Source: a virus
Length of the DNA stretch: 39,515 nt
Strand: one strand, 5' to 3'
IMG/VR virus record: IMGVR_UViG_3300010354_000210
Location: 1-39,515 of that record
In this document: in pieces, positions 35,501-39,515 of the stretch
Layout: every line of letters starts with the position of its first letter
Numbering within the stretch: the first letter of the stretch is position 1
The notes under the pieces: generated by a model
Told to the model about the DNA's origin: nothing
The model's input: only the letters and a program-made list of their open reading frames with translations
Database searches by the model: none
Made by a program: the position numbers and the translations under genes

Positions 35501-37554
35501 GGGGCTATTTTACGAATTAATTTTTGTGGTTCTACTTGCTTAGCATTTAAAAGATCATCACTAAATTCATAAAGGAAGAAAGTATTGTTAGATACTGTTC
35601 CACTTATATTAATGTAATTTTCTGTAAAAATATTTTCTCTACTTCTAGCGATACTTATTGTTGTATTATTAACCCTCTTTACAAAATATATTCCAGGAAA
35701 TAAATCTAATTTATTATTATCATCCGTTGGATTATAAACAATTGCATCACCAGTCAAAAATCCATGAGTTCCAATCGCAAATTCTGTTCCAGAAAAAGAT
35801 CCAGAAAAAGTAATAGATCTATCATTAATTACTAATGGGCGATTGTAATATGATGGAAGAGAGTTTGCTGCAACATACAGCGTATCTTCCAAATCAGTAT
35901 ATACATTTTGAATGTTTGTTGTATATTTGGTTAGACTTGAATAATTTGTGGTTGATACTTTAGAGATATTTTTTCTTACAGTATAAAAAACATTTGTATC
36001 TAATTGACCTTGACCAGTTATATTAAATGCTAATTTACTATCAAAACCAGAAATATTTGAAGTATATACTGAGTCTATATTTTCTGGTATAATTTCGCCA
36101 TAAAATTCCCTATCATTTGATGAAATTAAAGTGATTGAATCACCAATTATAAAATCATGCTCATCAAATAAATTAACTCGATATGTATAAGTTGAAACAT
36201 CTACTAGTTGCAATGACTTTACATCATATCTTACAGATACGTTAAAGAACCAATTGTTAGCCTTTGCAGAACTTAAGTTTGATCCGAGACTTTCTATTTC
36301 TATTCGTTCACCCTTTTCATAATAATAAGTTTTATCAAGAATTTTAAGATCTGATAATACTCCGGTTACTCTAACCTTTACTACAGTATCCGTAGAAATG
36401 CCAACATAACCGTATGCATAGGAATCTAATACAATCTCTTCTTGAGATGTAATTTCAGATGTTACGTTAGAACATCCCAAAAATTGATTTAATGTTTTCT
36501 CTTCATAACTAACAGAAAACTCAGTATCTGTTGATTGATTTATAATTAATGTTCCCGATTGTGGAAATCCAACTGTAGAATCTACTTCAAGAGTTGTAAC
36601 ACCAATTCCTGCTGTTGTTACTACTCTTGTTTTTGGATGAATTGAAAACGTACCATATGCCTGGAAATCTTTATCCTGATCTTGGTCAAGACTGATTATG
36701 AAATACTCTTTTTGCCCTCTAAGTATTCTTTCTACTTTTGAAACCGTTCCTTTTGCAGGTTCAAAAAATCCATCATCTTGATATAATGTAGAACCAACAA
36801 GATCTGACGGATCTCCCTGAATTGCCTCAACAACTAAATCTTTGGTAATATAATATTGAGCATCAGATGGTTGAATTAAGTAATCACTAGGTTTAATAAT
36901 AGAAGCTTCTATATCACCATATAAGGCATAGAATAAAATCTTAAATGAATTATCAGTTCCTTTAGATGAGTAAAAATCTTTTACTTGCTTAACAAATAAA
37001 GACTCATTAATTTGTGAATATAATTCTCTAGAATCAAACCCAGGAGATACTTGCTTTTTAACCTTCAGTAAGAATTCTTTGAGGAAAAGAACACTTAAAT
37101 TGGTTACTGTTGCACCATTTGAATGCTCATCAACGTCAGAATCTTCAAATACAAGTTCATCAATTCTAGAAGCTTCTTGGTAAGATGTTGTACCGACAAA
37201 TCCTCTTTTACAATTTACAAATGAAGTTGAAGTTTTAGATTCATATGTGATAATTTCACTATCAATTAAAATTAATCCATACGAATTGGGAAATCCACTT
37301 GTTGATACTACATTAATTGTAGTATCGTAAAATTCTACAAAAGAAGACAGAGTTGTTGATTCGGTTAAGTTTGTAAGATTATCAATCTTTACATATTGAT
37401 CAATATTTTGTAAAATATCTGATGGACCACTTTGAAAATCTAAAGATTTATAATATTGAGATAGAAATTCGACAAGAAGAGGAAATTCTTCTCTAACATA
37501 AGATGGAACTTGATTTTCAACAATTAAACTTGTCTTTACTCTGAATTCTGACAT
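26509..37554 (-). CDS. 7: Giant baseplate wedge protein, gp7-like (3681 aa)
   Basis: This 3681-aa protein is more than three times T4 gp7 (1032 aa). T4 gp7 organises the wedge. Residues 27-57 (LVEFLSQYYKSLDFQSGPSD) and 188-275 (QVKDFYSSKGTDNSFKILFY; YITKDLVVEA; DLVGSTLYQDD; GTVSKVERI) parallel the C-terminal domain of T4 gp7 (FYSTKGIEASYKFLFKVLY; DLVGQTIYTATG). The next T4 segment (SRSYYVMKIKSNLPSSRW, FVHPVGFGF) reappears only at about 2100-2140 (YQYFSYSVKTNIPLETWD, NHPVGFKKF), so about 1800 residues separate the two halves. In between lies a YHYH-like domain at about 1145-1260 (GWAYDGNPIYGPYGF; TPEYPDGTYAY; FPYVIGNTY). Glycine-rich GYG repeats occur near 755-795, 940-1060, 3020-3090 and 3430-3490. 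Its place between gp6 and gp8 supports the call. It starts one base after the gp6 stop (TAATATG). Confidence 0.88.
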   Translation of the reverse strand: MSEFRVKTSLIVENQVPSYVREEFPLLVEFLSQYYKSLDFQSGPSDILQNIDQYVKIDNLTNLTESTTLSSFVEFYDTTINVVSTSGFPNSYGLILIDSEIITYESKTSTSFVNCKRGFVGTTSYQEASRIDELVFEDSDVDEHSNGATVTNLSVLFLKEFLLKVKKQVSPGFDSRELYSQINESLFVKQVKDFYSSKGTDNSFKILFYALYGDIEASIIKPSDYLIQPSDAQYYITKDLVVEAIQGDPSDLVGSTLYQDDGFFEPAKGTVSKVERILRGQKEYFIISLDQDQDKDFQAYGTFSIHPKTRVVTTAGIGVTTLEVDSTVGFPQSGTLIINQSTDTEFSVSYEEKTLNQFLGCSNVTSEITSQEEIVLDSYAYGYVGISTDTVVKVRVTGVLSDLKILDKTYYYEKGERIEIESLGSNLSSAKANNWFFNVSVRYDVKSLQLVDVSTYTYRVNLFDEHDFIIGDSITLISSNDREFYGEIIPENIDSVYTSNISGFDSKLAFNITGQGQLDTNVFYTVRKNISKVSTTNYSSLTKYTTNIQNVYTDLEDTLYVAANSLPSYYNRPLVINDRSITFSGSFSGTEFAIGTHGFLTGDAIVYNPTDDNNKLDLFPGIYFVKRVNNTTISIARSRENIFTENYINISGTVSNNTFFLYEFSDDLLNAKQVEPQKLIRKIAPPESDGSSYDTPVGTTGMFINGVELINYKTSDVIFYGPLQQVVPTASGSDYDVINPPTLHISDAIGFGATGICTVTGSLVRVDIIDPGFDYLEDPIITITGGGGSGALVKPNLIEFDHSSSFNSSAGALQVNTSNDTIGFSSYHKFRDSEEVIYDTQGGTNVGGLTTGAKYYVSVQDGFTIKLHKTFTDSAVGINTVDLTSFGSGNHKLLSTTKKKKIGSISVIDSGSGYVSSASTIQLTIKSQIGISTLSGQSFEAILKPIFRGSITSVSLTSLGVQYGSEEIVNYNRQPTFSLNSGSGAEVIPVISDGKIKQVFVTKPGNDYNCPPNLIINSSTGSGAVLTPVVENGQLIDVKVIFEGLGYSEGTNIDVIASGSGAQFEAQIKSWRINEVERLLYFNQINLDDGILLKSKNENYGLQYGHAYASRGLRSSTLAKELVDETPIYVPDLRTSGGSEIDSSSHSPIIGWAYDGNPIYGPYGFDSNGSTKRMVSGYAQVSSSVRPNILRYPLGFFVEDYEFTNAGDLDACNGKFGPTPEYPDGTYAYFCTINSVNDSTGIFRSFRRPVFPYVIGNTYKSNPISFNYLASSNQDEIDINNTNWSRNTRPYHFTKSRSYYDYVLDSNKIKKQLSLIKGTTKAGIDSIGITTGGTNYQVGDKIIFDNETTGGFGISAKVSIVGGKQVTSVGIATSTLSNVQMIPIADAKNFIGYSPNPHNYLNHETVSFTSSGINTSGKITTIANELLVTTGIGSTGYTGLVTYFNVSGNLVTIKENDIYQVLDEQVKVLNIDSLSSRIRVRRSYNETQGITSISAGIAITEKPRKFILPFGISTSTYSLKLDKQIYFDPKESVGLGTTAGPGIGYTLSFTNPGAGLTQITIPTQSLWLPNHEIETGTQLVYNANGGNAISISTDGANSWQLANDSVLYAARLGDNLLGISTIKVGLGTTGSFVGIATTASLVYFTNIGLGNTHSLTTNYENTLEGTTTLNRVTVSTASTHNLQSGDYVDVSVLSGVITSLYSGNYEVISAGGTQFTYSIANYPENILYTQNDGELKYTTNSTQVYGSIVGIDLISKGLSYRTLPKISYVNSGIGTGAILVSYGTSIGSINKVELQDIGFDYPSDLSLRPTANLPQILQVKDLYSFKSIGITSVGRNYNIAPDLIVVDELTGKVNSQANLKYSLNDKNVTILSNAYNLDKETSVIRPVNNTNGVGISTIKYIPASQDVVVTLGSSFSDPQDYPFAIGDRILIENISVGIGSTAKGYNSENYGYQFFTIVNLDPNIGGIGGTVSYNISGLLDVGEIPGNYDPINSAGRIIPEKDLPIFTPEFKTNDFLEGEIVNSPSSSGDVIRWNNKNSLLKVSSNLDFNSGEIVSGESSKTQAEIVRVLNFNSIYDVNSSSIVKKGWQKETGFLNNDLQKIHDNDYYQYFSYSVKTNIPLETWDSSVDELNHPVGFKKFADLQVKSLPDGVGIGSTLESESNVVVELDSSLNLHCKADFDLAKENNIVIGQNYASNQIIFDSAILQDYLESIGNRVLMIDDLSPEFNSNPRSTKYSNIDVFTLTNARYKKYVTFVNDLVYADQNQVLLVSLLHDNNYGYLNQYGKIYNDNDLGAFDFSIFGSEGVLEFHPNYYEENNYNISFSDLSVSDLTTSIGEQSLGNIVSIASSTKTLVTGTSTATTVVGIASTYRASKIYVVIGAEDGSYYEVDELSVVHNDIDVVFMDYGQLNNGSFSSFGSPGIGTFNVYMSGSQLNVDLVPYAGLSTNHFVNTIRVSIANSSAVGVGTSSMFDSFVGSGYTSIAASGSPTAVTVTKFPYDFDAAYYVASVENLTDMQHQISELVVLKNQSNAYVSEFGYVHTDGSIGDFTVTKIGDETALQFTPEPNIEVQVRVFQQALTSTHSHNAPRQISLNNASIDSGHGSYEGTAISSRKNFGLTHRQRPIFERYFEGSSTEIVDLTNDRLQIPEHFFVTGEKIYYEYTGSDTSSFNAIGIATTTITGIGLTDKLPRTLYVYKTDNLYLKFAGTAEDALSSPPKFLDITSVGIGTSHIVKGSNQNSRTILTIDNVIQSPIVGTSITTTVGTYVEAITNTITLSGITSIFSGDLIKIDNEIMRLDTLGYGATNVGIVQRGWLGTGISTHQVGSLVTKLVGNYNIDANTIYFTNSPWGQIPFTNQSNRPDEQDYVGLVTGSSFSGRVFLKSGDVNSSTDSYYYNKVFDDISGSFTGVNTSFVLKSEGSNITGISTSNAVILINQIFQQPSRNTSPIFIEGNYSLSESSGITTISFTGNATQSYDINASGLPRKGILVSVGSTGGFGFQPLVSAGGTAVVSIAGTIQSISIGNSGSGYRSGLQTVRVGVGTSSTTTPNIEFIGNATVQNGNIVSVAITNPGVGYTSSNPPLVFFDSPLSYSNIPLIYSSSSVSGVGSGAEIDIVVGQGSSVINFEIRNTGYGYGQSEILTVAIGGTVGIPTNTSLTYKEFQISVDRTHTDSFAGWSIGDLQVLDSFDSLFDGERKTFPIKINDVLTSIRTKPGSNLDIQATLLVFINDVLQVPGTGYIFRGGNLITFPEPPKSGDTSKILFYKGNSNVDVVLVDVLEPIEVGDNLQLIDDSIFLTEDERLVTDIPASDYVFTNTYFNPGLTFGETYTRPVTLCYQTEDRIIDGLEVGKTRVLYEPFVQPTTNIINNLGVTSSVVFVESAKTFFDAQKENTTGNTNYKKIIVTSQDAVAGASATAVVSSAGTITSFVISDGGYGYTSAPDVIVSNPVGLGSTYRASGSATITNGVVTSIGVSAIGYGYTSTNPPLVLIQSPKVTKEEMSNVTFEGDFGIITGIKTTSVSVATTGLVFDFFIPQNSYLRDLTINTVGIATTGISGIQTGYYFVVKNSNVGNGVTAKDANGDTVGIGTTCLDNIYNAVAVSIGQTAVPGIGLTYVAQVTVSLTSYNNLSGLGFSSFYGEYTWGRLSTLSRTFPETFTNYKNGLAGVSSSPTVQRLLPLKYRDYTT

Positions 37555-37555
37555 A

Positions 37556-39469
37556 TTACAATCTGATTAAATTCCCGTTTGTGTAACTTGAGGTTACTGT
37601 GTACGTTGATCCAGAAATATTTGCTCCAGATGATATATCATCTGTTTGCATATTTAATACACTGTTATTAATATCTAGTTGCAAATAAAGATCCTCCTTT
37701 CCAATTACATCATTTGAATTTGGCGATGTGGAAATTTCAACGATTCTCACGCCATCTTTAGTTTTTGCTGCATTTGTGATTTTGATTGGATATAATCTAA
37801 CTTCACCTCGCTCATAATCAATTGTCCCAACATTGTTTCTGACAACTACTGGTTCAGTTGGTGAGTTTAATTTAAATAGGAACAAGGCTCCTGTTTTTTG
37901 ATCTGAGTTTGGTAAATCTCCGATATAAACAGTATCAACAATACCGTCAACATTAAATCCAGAAGTTTTAATGTTGAAACCACTCTTGGTATTCTTGAGA
38001 TGGAATCCATTTCCAAAACAAAGTTCATAATCTGCGAGTATATTTACTTTTGCCTGTAAGTTGCGACGAATAATAATTTTTGTGATATTTGATGTAATGG
38101 CTGAATGACTATCATCAATAATTTTTTGGAATTTGCTATATTTGAATCTAGCGCCATACTTATTCAGTTCAATCGAATCGGAATATGTAGATATATTTTT
38201 TTGAATAAGTGACTGTAATGATCCAGCACCAGGAGATAAGTTTGCATTATAGTATGCAACAGAATCATATTCAACATACAGGTATTTGAGATCAATAATT
38301 TCAGGAACAATTCCAGCCACCGTATATTTTCTTAATTCTGTCTTGATTGTATCTTTAACTATATCGGAAACAATATCTCCATTATAAGGTTTGATTGAAA
38401 TAAAGACTTTTCCATATTTTGGTGGATTTAAAGTTTCTCCACCGAATACTGAGATTGATTCAGTCTCTGGAAAAATTTTTGGAACTATCGCTTCATAATC
38501 TGCAGCAGTTACTGCACGATTTTGGGATGCATAAATCCTTGGTGCATACTTTTTAATTGAATCTACAGACTCAATTTCTTGTCCATTGTTGGATGCAACA
38601 TCAGTTGTAACTGCAGATATCGATTCAACAATGACTGTGCCGTTATTATCTAAGATTCTTCCAGAATATGTAAAATCTGGTACTCCATTACCAAACTTTC
38701 CATTAGTGGTTATATACGAGACTTCAATATAGTTGAGATTATCGAGTTTAACGCCAAATACACCATCTCCAAAAATCAATTCATATCGTTGATCTTCAAT
38801 TTCTTGAATAAAGAAGACTTTAGATTCTGGTCCAATACCAATTAAATTGTCGGAAAGTGTAAATTTCCTTGTAACGGTACTATTTTGAGTATTTCTAACC
38901 GTTACGCGAATTGAAGTTGTATCAATATTTGGATTTGTCAGAATAAATTTTTGATTTGGATTATTTGCATCTACCGTAAACGTCTGAGTAAGATATGTCC
39001 CCTCATAGACTGCAATCGCATCAAATGTTGCAATATCGTTTACAACTGGTTTTGTAATTGAATCAAGAATATTGAATGTATAACTTGTTCCGTCATAAGA
39101 AGAGGAACTTGTACATACAAGACCACTCTGAAGCGTCAATGTGAGTGGTGGAACTGGTGCTGAGGTTGTATCAACATAAAATGAAACTGTTGCAACAGCA
39201 GATCTTCTTGACTTTGGTACATATCCAATGGCTCTTGCGAGAGAGACGACATTTTCTCTTAAAGTTGCAGAATCAATAAAAACTTCGTTGCTAACCATGT
39301 TAGCATTGTACGAAGTAATGTAAGTATTATAAGCAAGTGTATCAATTATCGTCGATAAATTAGAACCTTCGAAATCATAGTCAGTAAAATTTGAGTTGGC
39401 TCTCAAATATTCTTTGAGAGAACTCTTAATTTGATCAAAATCGAGATTGCTAAAGTTTACTAGTGCCAT
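37556..39469 (-). CDS. 6: Baseplate wedge subunit gp6
   Basis: This is a 637-aa protein (T4 gp6 is 660 aa). gp6 forms the continuous inner ring of the baseplate that links the wedges, and belongs to the baseplate J-like superfamily. TDYDFEGSNLSTIIDTLAYN (about 28-47) matches T4 LDYDFEGSRLNVLCDLLAYN. VFIDSATLRENVVSLARAIG then YVPKSRRSA (about 64-92) is the conserved continuation. The central part (ITTNGKFGNGVPDFTY; RAVTAADYEAIVPKIFPETE) is the usual J-like core with the AVTAxDYE signature. The ATG at 39469 directly follows the TAA of the preceding gene (TAAATG), and gp7 starts one base after its stop. The gene is complete and shows no insertion modules, unlike its downstream neighbours. Confidence 0.95.
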   Translation of the reverse strand: MALVNFSNLDFDQIKSSLKEYLRANSNFTDYDFEGSNLSTIIDTLAYNTYITSYNANMVSNEVFIDSATLRENVVSLARAIGYVPKSRRSAVATVSFYVDTTSAPVPPLTLTLQSGLVCTSSSSYDGTSYTFNILDSITKPVVNDIATFDAIAVYEGTYLTQTFTVDANNPNQKFILTNPNIDTTSIRVTVRNTQNSTVTRKFTLSDNLIGIGPESKVFFIQEIEDQRYELIFGDGVFGVKLDNLNYIEVSYITTNGKFGNGVPDFTYSGRILDNNGTVIVESISAVTTDVASNNGQEIESVDSIKKYAPRIYASQNRAVTAADYEAIVPKIFPETESISVFGGETLNPPKYGKVFISIKPYNGDIVSDIVKDTIKTELRKYTVAGIVPEIIDLKYLYVEYDSVAYYNANLSPGAGSLQSLIQKNISTYSDSIELNKYGARFKYSKFQKIIDDSHSAITSNITKIIIRRNLQAKVNILADYELCFGNGFHLKNTKSGFNIKTSGFNVDGIVDTVYIGDLPNSDQKTGALFLFKLNSPTEPVVVRNNVGTIDYERGEVRLYPIKITNAAKTKDGVRIVEISTSPNSNDVIGKEDLYLQLDINNSVLNMQTDDISSGANISGSTYTVTSSYTNGNLIRL

Positions 39470-39515
39470 TTATCGTGTCTGTTGTAAGGCAAATGTCAGT
39501 TGTTGAGGTAAAACA
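39470..39515 (-). CDS. 25: C-terminal end of an upstream gene, probably baseplate wedge gp25
   Basis: Only 15 codons including the stop are inside the window. They encode VLPQQLTFALQQTR and end with TAA directly before the gp6 ATG. In T4-like cyanophages the gene before gp6 is usually gp25, a lysozyme-like wedge/sheath-initiator protein, and a strand-like LTFALQQTR end suits that family. The identification rests mainly on gene order. The frame is open to the right edge. Confidence 0.5.
   Translation of the reverse strand, partial: VLPQQLTFALQQTR

Overview
The window is a stretch of the structural-gene region of a T4-like (Straboviridae-type) myovirus, most likely a marine cyanophage infecting Prochlorococcus or Synechococcus. 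The case rests on three things: a run of T4 orthologues in T4 order, the cyanophage-style size and content of the extra structural genes, and AT-rich composition by eye. A related marine host such as SAR11 cannot be excluded, because no host-derived gene is present. Every supported gene is on the minus strand, so transcription runs from high to low coordinates. Packing is very tight: most junctions overlap or are under 35 bases, and no gap reaches 100 bases.

From right to left, the morphogenesis block starts with the last codons of a probable gp25. It continues with gp6, a giant gp7 (3681 aa), gp8, and a 2490-aa protein with a DUF4815-like start that occupies the place where T4 has gp9, gp10, gp11, gp12 and wac. 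Two small conserved proteins follow, then gp13 and gp14 (neck), gp15 (sheath terminator) and gp16 (small terminase). Together these make the baseplate wedge, the neck and connector, and the first packaging component. The 3681-aa, 2490-aa, gp8, gp14 and gp15 proteins are longer than, or organised differently from, their T4 counterparts. Part of the extra sequence is made of recurring beta-rich modules.

In T4, gp17 (large terminase) directly follows gp16. Here a fibre/appendage cassette starts instead (about 13351 down to 3134). It holds a 107-aa beta protein, a 103-aa protein, a 471-aa fibre, a 63-aa coiled-coil protein, a 525-aa fibre with a beta-helix-like part, small 113- and 183-aa structural proteins, and a 1750-aa repetitive fibre ending in a self-cleaving S74 intramolecular chaperone. 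This position matches the start of the known variable region between g15 and g18 of cyanomyoviruses. A strong intrinsic terminator closes the cassette and abuts a perfect T4-type late promoter.

The left end holds a Cys-rich mosaic protein of 496 aa, a 105-aa protein related to part of it, and a structural protein cut by the window edge.

Regulation appears to be of the T4 late type. Octamers matching or close to TATAAATA precede several genes, and most of them overlap the stop codon of the gene before. No tRNA, CRISPR array, integrase, insertion sequence or host metabolic gene is visible.
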